Part shown: positions 36,432 through 46,248 of the stretch, in pieces
Position numbering within the stretch: the first letter of the stretch is position 1
How the letters are laid out: the number at the start of each line of letters is the position of its first letter
NCBI GenBank assembly: GCA_021820065.1
Contig: JAKAEE010000007.1
Location: 1 to 64,000, forward strand
Length of the DNA: 64,000 bases
From: Bacteroidota bacterium
Lineage (GTDB): Bacteria > Bacteroidota > Ignavibacteria > Ignavibacteriales > Melioribacteraceae
Reading direction: 5' to 3'
Program-made: the position numbers and the translations under genes
The notes under the pieces: generated by a model
Told to the model about the DNA's origin: nothing
The model's database searches: none
The model's input: only the letters and a program-made list of their open reading frames with translations

Positions 36432-37376
36432 TCAGTTATTTTTGGCACCGGATGATTTCAAGAATTCTATCGTTTCCTTTATCCCCTCTTGATAAGCCAC
36501 TGGTTTATATTTAAAAAAGTTTCCGAACTTTGCCGAGTCGAAATAATAATCGAATTCACTTTGGTAAATCATTTCATAGAGTTCATAAATTGTCTTATCG
36601 AATAAACCGGCAGCTTTAACCATCCATTTCTTCAATACAAAATAATTTGGTTTAACACCAAGTTCGCGCGCAATTATTTCGATAAAAGTTTTTCCATCCA
36701 CAGGTGGGTTGTAAGTCGGCAAATGCCAAACTTGATTAAATGCCTCGTTATTGTGTGCAAGCAAGTATAGCGCTCTGCTGCAATCAAGCGTGTAAGTATA
36801 GGAATGAAGAGTTGAGGCGTCAGCCAACCATTGTGCGCGTTTCCCTTTCATTAAATTATCAATCGCAAGAACATACGGTACGCTCGATTTGGTAGCGTAG
36901 GGTCCGTAGAAATCAGCCGCTCTCGTAATCATTGCCGATAAATTTCCGCTCTTATATTCTTGTTCCAACTGTAAAGCAATCTTTGCCCGGAGTTCTCCCT
37001 TTTTTGAACAAGGGTTGTACGGTGTTGTTTCTGTCATCTTGCCGTCAACTTTACCGTACATATAAACGTTATCGAAAAAAATTAATTTAGCGCCGGCGGA
37101 TTTACATGCGTTAATTGCGTTCTGCATTATTACCGGCCACTTTTCTACCCAAACGTTGTAATTGTAAGCGAGCCCGGCAAGCAAATAAACAACATCTGAA
37201 CCTTTGACAGCACTCAGGGTATCTTCATAAGAAGTAAGATCTCCTTTAACAGATTCTGCGCCTTTTACTTGAATGCCGCTTCTTGAAAAAAGTTTAACAC
37301 TTTGTTCATGTTTCAGTAATTCATTAGTGAGTGGGCTGCCGATTGCACCACCGGCGCCTAAAATTGTATGTATCAT
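36432..37376 (-). CDS. NAD-dependent epimerase/dehydratase family protein
   Basis: GAGGAIGSPL Rossmann motif, extended SDR-like. Confidence 0.85.
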   Translation of the reverse strand: MIHTILGAGGAIGSPLTNELLKHEQSVKLFSRSGIQVKGAESVKGDLTSYEDTLSAVKGSDVVYLLAGLAYNYNVWVEKWPVIMQNAINACKSAGAKLIFFDNVYMYGKVDGKMTETTPYNPCSKKGELRAKIALQLEQEYKSGNLSAMITRAADFYGPYATKSSVPYVLAIDNLMKGKRAQWLADASTLHSYTYTLDCSRALYLLAHNNEAFNQVWHLPTYNPPVDGKTFIEIIARELGVKPNYFVLKKWMVKAAGLFDKTIYELYEMIYQSEFDYYFDSAKFGNFFKYKPVAYQEGIKETIEFLKSSGAKNN

Positions 37377-37401
37377 CTTTCTCCCGTGATTGTCTTACAG
37401 A

Positions 37402-38388
37402 TTAAGAACTGGTTCGCAGTTTATTAAGTAACAACAAAAAATCCTCCGGTAGTTCCGAATCCAAAAAGATTTTCTTTTGAGTATGGGGATGAATGAATCC
37501 CAGTGTCTTGGCGTGAAGCGCTTGACGCGGCATTACTTGAAGCAAATTATCTATTCTCGATTTCATTTTTGGTAATTGTGAACCATACACAATCACTCGC
37601 CCGCCGTAAGTCGGGTCGCCGAAGATCGGATGTTTTATGTGCGACATATGAACGCGTATCTGATGTGTGCGCCCGGTCTTGAGATTTAATTTCACCAGAG
37701 ATGCAAATTCAAATTCTTCGATCACTTCGTAAAAAGTGTGTGCGTGTTTCCCTTCAACCGGATGGACAGTAAATATTTTTCTGTCTTTTGTACTTCGCGT
37801 AATATTGCCAACCACTTCACCTTTACTCTTTTTAAAGATACCCCAGCAAACAGCCCAATACTCTCTTTCGATTGAGTGATCGTAGAACTGCTTTGCAAGA
37901 CGCGCATGAGTCCATTCATCTTTTGCGATCAATAATAAACCGCTCGTGTCTTTGTCAATGCGGTGAACAATTCCCGGTCTGCCAGGTACACCTGCTGTGC
38001 TTAATTTTTTTGTGTGATAGAGCAGAGCATTAACGAGCGTGCCGGTGTAATTACCTAAAGAAGGATGCGCTACCATTCCCGCCGGTTTATTTACAACCAG
38101 CAAATAATCATCCTCATAAATAATGTCGAGGGGAATGTCTTCAGCTTCATTTTGCTCAGGTCTCGGAGACGTCGGAATGGTGAGTTCAATTACGTCTAAC
38201 GGGACAACTAAATAATTTGATTTGACAATTTTTCCGTTAGCGGTAACGCAGTTTGCTCTGATAAGTTTTTGAATGCGGGAACGTGTGGCATTTTCGACGG
38301 TGTTGGCTAAGAAAACATCAATGCGTTCTTTCTTCTTTCCCTCCGGAATTTCAATCTTTATTTTCTTCTCTGTTACTATCTTGCCCAT
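37402..38388 (-). CDS. rluD: RluA/RluD family pseudouridine synthase
   Basis: S4 domain; VNKPAGMVAHPS, HRIDKDTSGLLLIAK, GRTHQIRVHM. Confidence 0.95.
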   Translation of the reverse strand: MGKIVTEKKIKIEIPEGKKKERIDVFLANTVENATRSRIQKLIRANCVTANGKIVKSNYLVVPLDVIELTIPTSPRPEQNEAEDIPLDIIYEDDYLLVVNKPAGMVAHPSLGNYTGTLVNALLYHTKKLSTAGVPGRPGIVHRIDKDTSGLLLIAKDEWTHARLAKQFYDHSIEREYWAVCWGIFKKSKGEVVGNITRSTKDRKIFTVHPVEGKHAHTFYEVIEEFEFASLVKLNLKTGRTHQIRVHMSHIKHPIFGDPTYGGRVIVYGSQLPKMKSRIDNLLQVMPRQALHAKTLGFIHPHTQKKIFLDSELPEDFLLLLNKLRTSS

Positions 38389-39028
38389 CAGTCAAACTTC
38401 TATTTGATATTTCCAACGTTTCATCTGCAACAATTTCTTTTTCATCGAGAGGATTTGATACTGAAACCGGTATATCACCAGCGGCTACTTCCACCGGCGG
38501 ACGGTAAAATAAAATTAACAGAATCACTCCAATGGTAACGCTTGAATCAGCAATATTGAATATTGGAAACCGGTCAAAAGTTCTGCCGAAAATTGTGAAA
38601 TCAAAAAAATCGAAATTGAAAAAATCAACAACCTTACCGTAGAACACGGGTGCGTAACCATAAAATACACCGTAGAAAGTTCTATCGATTAAATTTCCGA
38701 TTGCGCCGCCCAAAATAAATGCCAGAGCAAGTTTTACAATTAATTTTTGATGACGGGATTTCCACAAGTAATAAAATATACCTATGCTTGCCAGCAAAGA
38801 AAAAATCGAGAGGAGTAGTTTAGATGTTTCGTTTACATCTATGCCGAAAGCAATGCCGGGATTTTCTACAAAAGTTATTTTAAAAAAATCTCCGATAACG
38901 TTGATGCTTTGTCCGTACGACATGCCTTCGGCTTTCAGATGGAGAAGAGGAAGCGTTCCTCCTTTCACTAAGAATTTTGTTACCTGATCGGTTATAACAA
39001 TGAACAAAGTTAGGAATAGTACTCTCAA
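38351..39028 (-). CDS. lspA: signal peptidase II
   Basis: VENPGIAFGI, GGAIGNLIDR, VVDFFNF, FNIADSSVTIG. Confidence 0.95.
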   Translation of the reverse strand: MRVLFLTLFIVITDQVTKFLVKGGTLPLLHLKAEGMSYGQSINVIGDFFKITFVENPGIAFGIDVNETSKLLLSIFSLLASIGIFYYLWKSRHQKLIVKLALAFILGGAIGNLIDRTFYGVFYGYAPVFYGKVVDFFNFDFFDFTIFGRTFDRFPIFNIADSSVTIGVILLILFYRPPVEVAAGDIPVSVSNPLDEKEIVADETLEISNRSLTDGQDSNREENKD

Positions 39029-39056
39029 AATAATTCTCGCTCTAATAAAGGATAAA

Positions 39057-39671
39057 TTACATCGATTTCATTTTTTGTTTTACCTGCAGACAATGCTGTG
39101 TATGTGGAACTGCCGCAAGTCTGTCTTTCGGAACCAACGGACATGTAGGACACAAGTTCTGCGGTTCGTCAATACATTCGATACAAATGCCGTAAGTACC
39201 GTTATCGATTCTTAGCAGTGCATCGTCGAGATAGCCAAGGAATTTGTTTTCGCGTTGAGCCCACAGGTAAAGTTTCTCGCGCTCCATAGCATCTGTTCCC
39301 TGTTCCGCCATGTGAAGCGAGTAAGGAGAATTTTCATTAACATACTGACCGGTTGTGGGGTCCATCATCTGTTCTTTAAATACTTGAAGCTGCTCGATGA
39401 TTTCGTTCCTCTTATCGAGAATAATTTTTTTGAACTCGTCGAGATCTTTTTTCGAATAACCTTGGATTTTTTTTACTTTTTTAGTCGGAGAGATCACCTC
39501 AACGTGTTTTCGCGATTTGGAGAACTTTGGAACCTTACTGGTTTTTTTTGCCGATGATTTTGGTTTAGCGATCTTCTTCACAGCTTTTTTCGGTTTGCTC
39601 GCCGCCTTCTTCACTGGTTTTGATTTGGCAGCGGTCTTCTTCGCAGTCTTTTTATTAGCTTTTTTGGCCAT
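39057..39671 (-). CDS. TraR/DksA-family protein with Lys/Ala-rich histone H1-like N-terminal extension
   Basis: MAKKANKKTAKKTAAKSKPVKKAASKPKKAVKK… then DksA-like coiled coil and Cys-rich CIECIDEPQNLCPTC. Confidence 0.9.
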   Translation of the reverse strand: MAKKANKKTAKKTAAKSKPVKKAASKPKKAVKKIAKPKSSAKKTSKVPKFSKSRKHVEVISPTKKVKKIQGYSKKDLDEFKKIILDKRNEIIEQLQVFKEQMMDPTTGQYVNENSPYSLHMAEQGTDAMEREKLYLWAQRENKFLGYLDDALLRIDNGTYGICIECIDEPQNLCPTCPLVPKDRLAAVPHTQHCLQVKQKMKSM

Positions 39672-39692
39672 TTGGTGCCTCCAGTTAACTAT

Positions 39693-42600
39693 TTAATTCT
39701 TTGACTTAGCGACAACGATCGAACAATTGTAATCGCCTATTTTCCAATCTTGTTTAAAACCGTCAAGCTTCAAATCAGAATCCAGTTTGTCTGCCAGGAC
39801 TTCATTGGAAATATAATCAGAAAATTGTTTTACATAACTAACAAATTTTTGATCTGATGAGAATGAAACCGTAATGCGATCAATCACATCGAAGCCCGCA
39901 TCTTTGCGCATGTTCTGAATTCTATTCACAAATTCACGCGCGTACCCTTCGGCAATTAATTCCTCGGTTAGTTCAGTATCGATGGCAACGGTAATTCCTT
40001 CTTCGCTTTCAACAATCCAGCCCTCAATTTCATGACTGATAATCTCGACATCTTCTCGGGAAATTTTCACCGGCTGACCGTCGATTACAAGTTCAAGTTC
40101 TCCGCTCTTTTCAATTTCCACGATTTGGTTCTTATTCATTTCCTTGATCGCATTGGTCAACGCCTTAACCAACTTGCCGTATTTTGGTCCCACTACTTTG
40201 AAATTCGGTTTCGCTGTTTTGGAGACGATTGCTGAATCATCTTCAAGAATTACCAATTCTTTGATGTTTACTTCTTCAAGAATCACATCTTTCATTTTTT
40301 CAAGAGCGCCTTTTTTCGATTTGTCGATAGCGACCATAATCTTTAAGAGCGGCTGGCGAACTTTCAAATTGTTTTTCGCGCGGATAGATCGAGTCAAGAA
40401 TACGATCCGCTGGGCAACATCCATTTTAACTTCAAGCTCCGGCTCGGAATAAGTCGCCGCCGGGAAATCTGCAAGATGTACCGACTCAAAATTTTCCTTC
40501 TTCGTAACCGAGTTCAAATTTTGGTACAACTCTTCTGCAATAAACGGAGCGAACGGCGATGTCAATTTTGCAACCGTAACCAAGCACTCGTATAAAGTTT
40601 GATATGCCGAGAGTTTGTTTTTATTTATTTCTGATTTCCAAAAACGCCTTCTGCTGCGACGAACATACCAGTTGGAAAGCTGATCGATAGTGAAACTTGA
40701 AACCTGACGCGCCGCTTTCGTAACATCGTAATTCTCCATCAGCTCATCATATTCTTTGACAAGCGAATTAAGTTTCGAAATTATCCAGCGGTCTATTTCC
40801 GGTCTCTCGTTATACGGAACTGCATGTTCGGAAAAATCAAACTTATCTATGTTAGCGTAGAGCACAAAGAAATTGTACGTGTTCACCAAAGTGCCGAAGA
40901 ATTTTCTCTGAACTTCAGCCATTCCTTCTTCATCAAACAAAGTTGGCTTCCACGGAGGACTTGTTGTAACCAAGTACCAGCGCGTTGCGTCGGCACCGTA
41001 CTTATCAAAAAGCTGGAACGGGTCAACTGTGTTGCCGCGCGACTTGGACATTTTCTGTCCGTTCTTGTCGAGGATCAGTTCATTCACAATTAAATTCTTA
41101 TACGTCACGCTGTCGAACAACATGGTTCCGATCGCGTGCAGAGTGTAGAACCATCCGCGGGTTTGATCGATGCCTTCACAAATAAAATCGCTGGGGTAAC
41201 TTTCCTTAAACAGTTCTTGATTCTCGAACGGATAGTGAAACTGAGCGAACGGCATTGCGCCGCTATCGAACCAAACATCAATCAGTTCAGGAGTGCGTTT
41301 GTAAATTTTTCCGTTTCGTTCAAACTTAACTTCATCAACAAAAGGTTTATGAAGATCAATTTCGCTCGCAGGCAAATTCTTCACAGAAATTTTCTTGCCG
41401 TCTCTCTCAACAAATCCTTCTTTCAATTCGTTGATCGATCCGATAACAAACATGTTGCCGTCTTCGTCGAGCCATATCGGCAGCGGCGTTCCCCAATATC
41501 TATCACGTGAAAGCGACCAATCTTTATTTTCTTCAAGCCAATTTCCAAAACGGCCTGAACCAACTTCAGGCGGGCACCAATTGATCGTGTTGTTCAACTC
41601 GATCATCCGTTTTGCGACATCGGTTGTGCGGATGTACCAGCTATCGCGCGCGTAATAAATCAACGGATTATCGCAGCGCCAGCAGTGCGGGTAAGAGTGA
41701 GTATAATCATTACCGGCTCTGAAAATTAATCCGCGTTCCTTCAGATTACGGATTACATCTGGATCAACACCTTTTTCTTCGTGAGTATCAAACTGAATTG
41801 TCTTCACAAGTCTTCCGGCAAAGTCTTTCACTTCGTCGGTAAATCTTCCGCTCTTTGTAACCGGCTGAACAAATGGTAAATTAAATTTCTTAGAAACTTC
41901 GTAGTCGTCAGCGCCGAAAGCCGGTGCGATGTGAACTACTCCGGAACCGTCTTCAGTGCTGACAAAATCTCCGGGAATGATGTACCACGCTTTTTTATCA
42001 ACTGGTATGTATGAATAAAGAGGTTCGTATTCTCTGTTCAACAAAGCCGAACCTTTCAACTTTTCCAGCAATTCATATTCTTCTTTGATCACGGAAAGCC
42101 GCGCTTCGGAAAGATACATTACGCCGTGTTTTTCCGTTTTGATTTTCACGTAATCAATTTCGGTTCCAACTGCGAGTGCTACGTTTGAAATCAATGTCCA
42201 GGGAGTTGTCGTCCAAACAAGAACCGATGCGTCTTCATCTTTCAATTTGAATTTGACATAAACATTCGGATCTTGAACTTCATCGTAACCCAACGCAAGT
42301 TCATGCGATGAAAGAGGTGTTTCGCAGTGAGGACATTGCGGAACAATTTTGAATCCTTTGTAGATCAATCCTTTTTTGAAATACTCTGAGAGTGCCCACC
42401 AAACCGATTCGATGTACTCGTTCGTGCAAGTGATATACGGATCGTCGAGATTGATCCAATAACCCATGCGTTCGGTAAGTGTGCGCCATCCTTCTTTCAT
42501 TTCGATGTGATGATAAACCAAATCCTTGGCTTTCTTGTTGAAAGCTGCAACGCCGTATTTTTCAATATCGGATTTTTGCGTAAAGTCTAATTCTTTTTCG

Positions 42601-42887
42601 AGTGCAATTTCTATCGGAAGTCCGTGAGTGTCCCAGCCCGCTTTACGATGAACTTGAAAACCTTTCATGGTCTTGTAACGGCATACCAAATCTTTCAATG
42701 CTCTTGCCATTACGTGATGAATACCGGGACGACCGTTTACTGTTGGCGGTCCCTCATAAAATGTGAATGGTTTTGATTCCGGTCGTAAAGAAACGCTCTT
42801 TTCAAATATTTGGTGTTCATTCCAAAATTTTAATATCGATTCTTCGATCTTGGGATAACTTATTTTTTCATCAAATTGTTTGAACAT
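39693..42887 (-). CDS. ileS: isoleucyl-tRNA synthetase (long, eukaryote-like IleS2 type)
   Basis: 1064 aa; HHVMARALKDLVCRYKTMKGFQVHRKAGWDTHGLPIE, KMSKSRGN. Confidence 0.95.
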   Translation of the reverse strand: MFKQFDEKISYPKIEESILKFWNEHQIFEKSVSLRPESKPFTFYEGPPTVNGRPGIHHVMARALKDLVCRYKTMKGFQVHRKAGWDTHGLPIEIALEKELDFTQKSDIEKYGVAAFNKKAKDLVYHHIEMKEGWRTLTERMGYWINLDDPYITCTNEYIESVWWALSEYFKKGLIYKGFKIVPQCPHCETPLSSHELALGYDEVQDPNVYVKFKLKDEDASVLVWTTTPWTLISNVALAVGTEIDYVKIKTEKHGVMYLSEARLSVIKEEYELLEKLKGSALLNREYEPLYSYIPVDKKAWYIIPGDFVSTEDGSGVVHIAPAFGADDYEVSKKFNLPFVQPVTKSGRFTDEVKDFAGRLVKTIQFDTHEEKGVDPDVIRNLKERGLIFRAGNDYTHSYPHCWRCDNPLIYYARDSWYIRTTDVAKRMIELNNTINWCPPEVGSGRFGNWLEENKDWSLSRDRYWGTPLPIWLDEDGNMFVIGSINELKEGFVERDGKKISVKNLPASEIDLHKPFVDEVKFERNGKIYKRTPELIDVWFDSGAMPFAQFHYPFENQELFKESYPSDFICEGIDQTRGWFYTLHAIGTMLFDSVTYKNLIVNELILDKNGQKMSKSRGNTVDPFQLFDKYGADATRWYLVTTSPPWKPTLFDEEGMAEVQRKFFGTLVNTYNFFVLYANIDKFDFSEHAVPYNERPEIDRWIISKLNSLVKEYDELMENYDVTKAARQVSSFTIDQLSNWYVRRSRRRFWKSEINKNKLSAYQTLYECLVTVAKLTSPFAPFIAEELYQNLNSVTKKENFESVHLADFPAATYSEPELEVKMDVAQRIVFLTRSIRAKNNLKVRQPLLKIMVAIDKSKKGALEKMKDVILEEVNIKELVILEDDSAIVSKTAKPNFKVVGPKYGKLVKALTNAIKEMNKNQIVEIEKSGELELVIDGQPVKISREDVEIISHEIEGWIVESEEGITVAIDTELTEELIAEGYAREFVNRIQNMRKDAGFDVIDRITVSFSSDQKFVSYVKQFSDYISNEVLADKLDSDLKLDGFKQDWKIGDYNCSIVVAKSKN

Positions 42888-42975
42888 TTCTTTCTCTATA
42901 AATGAAATTTTTTATATGAACTGAAATAAATTTTTTCTTCTTGCTCTTATTCTTGCTCTTAATCTTACTCTTTAC

Positions 42976-43593
42976 CTATTCTTCCTCTGCTTCGTAATTC
43001 TTAATGAGTTCTCTTTCAGCGGCAATGAATTCTTTCAATCGTCTTTCGATTTGATTTTTTCTTTCCAGCATGTCGTCGGCACGTTTCTGAGATTCAAACA
43101 AAAGTTTTTCGGCTTTCAGTTTAGCATCTTCGACAATTATCTGCGCTTCCTTATGCGCGTTTGCCAACTCCCTGCTGCCGTCGTCCGGTTTAACTTTACT
43201 TTGAGCGAGACTTTTCTGCAAAATGATCAGTTCGGAAATAGCCATCCCAAAAAATGCCATAGCACCGAGTGTAATGTTCCGAAGGATGTAAAGAATCATA
43301 TTCTCCACAAGGAGCGCGCTCAATCCGAAGTACTCGCTGAACATCGAAACCAAAAGAACGCTGACAAAAGCGGAAGCAACAATTACTGCAAAAATTACTT
43401 TGCCGCCGTGATTATAAGTTAGTGTTTTATTTATCAACCAACCGCAAGCAAATGCAAACACCGAAAGAACAAACCAAACCGAAAAATTTTGGTAGCCGGC
43501 TTTGAAAACGTCGGTGCTCAAAAAGTTGGATGCAAAAATAATGACGGCAAGAAGTCCAGGTGTCAGATAGTAAATTTTTTTTCTTTCTATCAC
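42976..43593 (-). CDS. membrane protein with C-terminal coiled coil, unknown function
   Basis: Four TM segments followed by KEAQIIVEDAKLKAEKLLFESQKRADDMLERKNQIERRLKEF. Confidence 0.7.
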   Translation of the reverse strand: MIERKKIYYLTPGLLAVIIFASNFLSTDVFKAGYQNFSVWFVLSVFAFACGWLINKTLTYNHGGKVIFAVIVASAFVSVLLVSMFSEYFGLSALLVENMILYILRNITLGAMAFFGMAISELIILQKSLAQSKVKPDDGSRELANAHKEAQIIVEDAKLKAEKLLFESQKRADDMLERKNQIERRLKEFIAAERELIKNYEAEEE

Positions 43594-44411
43594 AGCTTCT
43601 TTATCACCTCTTTCATTATCAATGTCATTTTAGGTTCGGCTTCCATTGCAGTGGCAATAATTTCTTCAACCTTAGCCGGTTTTAGCGAATCGGGAAAACA
43701 TTCGTCGGTTACAACGCTTATTCCTAAGACTTTCATGCCCATGTGGTTGGCAACAATGTTTTCCGGTATCGTTGACATGCCGACTACATCTGCACCGGTT
43801 GCCCGCAAGAATCTGTATTCGGCTCTCGTTTCAAGATTTGGACCGGGCACTGCAACATAAACGCCTTTCTGAACTTTAATTTTATTTTCGAGCGCAATTT
43901 CTTCGGCAAGTTTTATCAATTCGAGATTGTATGGTTCACTCATATCGGGGAAACGCGGACCAAGTTCATCTTCATTTTTTCCAATGAGCGGATTATCGCC
44001 CAGCAAATTGATATGATCGAGCATTAACATAACATCGCCGCGACGGTAAACCGGATTCATGCCGCCGCACGCATTTGATACAAGCAAAGTTTTGACTCCT
44101 AGAAATTTCATTACGCGAACCGGATATGTGATTTGCTGCATCGAGTATCCTTCGTAGTAATGAAACCGGCCTTGCATTGCAACAACATTTTTTCCGTTAA
44201 TCTTTCCAAAGATCAATTTACCGTGGTGAGATTCAACGGTTGAGAGCGGGAAATGGGGTAAGTCGGCGTAATCAATTTCATGTTCGACGGAAATTTCTTT
44301 AACCAAACCGCCGAGACCTGTACCTAAAATAATTCCGGTTTCATAGTCAGCATTTGTTTTTTTTCTGATGACCGAAAGTGTTTCATTAATCATTTCCGAA
44401 AGTTCACTCAT
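43590..44411 (-). CDS. purine nucleoside phosphorylase
   Basis: GTGLGGL, GRFHYYEGYSMQQITYPVRVMK, SNACGGMNP, GPNLETRAEYRFLR. Confidence 0.95.
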   Translation of the reverse strand: MSELSEMINETLSVIRKKTNADYETGIILGTGLGGLVKEISVEHEIDYADLPHFPLSTVESHHGKLIFGKINGKNVVAMQGRFHYYEGYSMQQITYPVRVMKFLGVKTLLVSNACGGMNPVYRRGDVMLMLDHINLLGDNPLIGKNEDELGPRFPDMSEPYNLELIKLAEEIALENKIKVQKGVYVAVPGPNLETRAEYRFLRATGADVVGMSTIPENIVANHMGMKVLGISVVTDECFPDSLKPAKVEEIIATAMEAEPKMTLIMKEVIKKL

Positions 44412-44956
44412 AAAAGTTTCTCCAAGATGTCGTCCACATTTATTTCACTTTGCTCTTCTTGATTTTCAGATTCCTTCGGCGCTTCTTTTTTCTTCTTCTG
44501 AGTGTCGATTGTCTGCATATCAAGTTCAAGCAAGTTGGACTGCGTTTCAATCAATGCCTTGATCCGTGCGATCAAAAGTTTTCTCTCTTCTCGCAGTTGC
44601 AACACAGAGTTCCGGATTTGGTTCGCATTCTCTTTTGCTTTTTCAATTGATTGTGCCGATTTCAGTTCCGCCTCTTTCAGCATCAATGCAGTTTGCTTCT
44701 TTGCAGAATCAACAACTTTGTTTGTAGATTCGGTGGCGTTCAAAAGCGCTTGCTGAAAATTTTTCTCGATCCGTTTATATTCTTTCAGCTGCTCTTCCAG
44801 CTTATCTACATCGGTTTTAAATTTGTCGTTTTCAGATTGAATTCTTTCAAACTCATCCGATAACTTTTCAAGGAAGGCACGAACTTCATCTCTATCGTAC
44901 CCGCGGACAGTCCGATTGAATTCTTGGTTCTTAATTCCAAACGGAGTGAATTTCAT
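44408..44956 (-). CDS. divIVA: DivIVA domain-containing protein
   Basis: FTPFGIKNQEFNRTVRGYDRDEVRAFLEKLSDEFE. Confidence 0.93.
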   Translation of the reverse strand: MKFTPFGIKNQEFNRTVRGYDRDEVRAFLEKLSDEFERIQSENDKFKTDVDKLEEQLKEYKRIEKNFQQALLNATESTNKVVDSAKKQTALMLKEAELKSAQSIEKAKENANQIRNSVLQLREERKLLIARIKALIETQSNLLELDMQTIDTQKKKKEAPKESENQEEQSEINVDDILEKLL

Positions 44957-44986
44957 TTTTTTTACCCGCCCTTAATGATAAATTTT

Positions 44987-45673
44987 TTATGCTTTAATCC
45001 GTTCTCCGAAGATTGCTGTTCCTATTCGCAGCATCGTCGCTCCTTCTTCGATTGCAATCTCAAAGTCGTTTGTCATTCCCATCGAAAGCTCTTTGAGTTC
45101 AAATCCGGATTCGTACAAAAATTCTTTTGTCTGTCTCAATCTAACAAAACATTTTCGAATTAATTCAAAATTATCCGTATAAGGCGCCATCGTCATCAAA
45201 CCGACCAATTTGAGATTTGGACTTCGGGAACAGTAATCAGACAATTCCAAAATTTCTTTTTCAGTTTGAAGTCCGTGCTTTGTCGCCTCCGACGAGGTTT
45301 TGATTTCTAAAAGAACATTTTGCGTCTTGCCGATCTGCTCTGCCTTGCGATTAATCTCATCGGCAAGTTTTATCGAATCGACGGAATGAATATAATCAGC
45401 GTGACCAACAATATATTTTACTTTGTTCGTCTGAAGATGTCCTATGAAATGCCAATTAAAATCACCGGAAATCAGTTCGGATTTTTCTTTAAGCTCATGC
45501 GCCTTATTCTCACCAAGGTCTTTCAAACCAGCAACTAAGGCATCCTTTATAATTTCAATTGATTGAGTTTTGCTCACTCCAATCAGCGTAATCTCAGAGC
45601 GCTTGCGACCGCATTTTTGGCAGATTTTCGCAATTTTTTCTTCAACTTTATTAAGATTTTCTCGAATCATCAC
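44987..45673 (-). CDS. yggS: YggS family PLP homeostasis protein
   Basis: [64 protein letters not shown]. Confidence 0.95.
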   Translation of the reverse strand: MMIRENLNKVEEKIAKICQKCGRKRSEITLIGVSKTQSIEIIKDALVAGLKDLGENKAHELKEKSELISGDFNWHFIGHLQTNKVKYIVGHADYIHSVDSIKLADEINRKAEQIGKTQNVLLEIKTSSEATKHGLQTEKEILELSDYCSRSPNLKLVGLMTMAPYTDNFELIRKCFVRLRQTKEFLYESGFELKELSMGMTNDFEIAIEEGATMLRIGTAIFGERIKA

Positions 45674-45842
45674 TCAAAAATAAGGGTGAAAATGTATCCG
45701 TTTGAGTTGTTAAAGTCAACGAATTACTTTTCAAATATAGTGAAAAAAGGAGTTTGCTTCGAGACAAGTTACTAAGGAAAATTTTGTGAAATGAAGGCGA
45801 AACCGTTTAGTTATTTACCTCTGTTGAACAATGAAAGGCATT

Positions 45843-46085
45843 CTATGCTTTAATTTTACGTTTTATTTTCAGCGATTTTCTTTTGGCTATAAATTCATCT
45901 AACGTAATTAAATTCCCTTTTGTTAAATCCATTTCGTTTTCTTTTTTTGCTTCGTCAAAACCTAAAGCACAGTTTAATTCATCAATCTCATCCATCAGTT
46001 TCTCATAAATTTTTATATCCAGAATCACGGCTTTTTTTCTGCCTTTAGCATCAATAACATATTTTTTCTTTATCGGTTCTGTCAT
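45843..46085 (-). CDS. orphan antitoxin-like protein (Phd/YefM/RelB-like)
   Basis: YVIDAKGRKKAVILDIKIYEKLMDEIDEL; no adjacent toxin ORF. Confidence 0.55.
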   Translation of the reverse strand: MTEPIKKKYVIDAKGRKKAVILDIKIYEKLMDEIDELNCALGFDEAKKENEMDLTKGNLITLDEFIAKRKSLKIKRKIKA

Positions 46086-46186
46086 CTCTTACTCGCTTTC
46101 ATTTTCTCCAATTATAAGATAAGAATTTTTTTGTTTTATTCCTTTGAGTTTTAGAAGTCTATAAATCCAGCTGTTCGCTATAATAA

Positions 46187-46206
46187 AAGAGGGGCTCTAG
46201 ATAAGC
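46187..46206 (-). terminator. hairpin downstream of nrdJ (AGGGGCT…AGCCCCT)
   Basis: 7-bp GC-rich inverted repeat just after the nrdJ stop. Confidence 0.6.
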
Positions 46207-46248
46207 CCCTCCGCAATTGCTTTGAGTGTGTTAATGCCTGCTCTTAGA

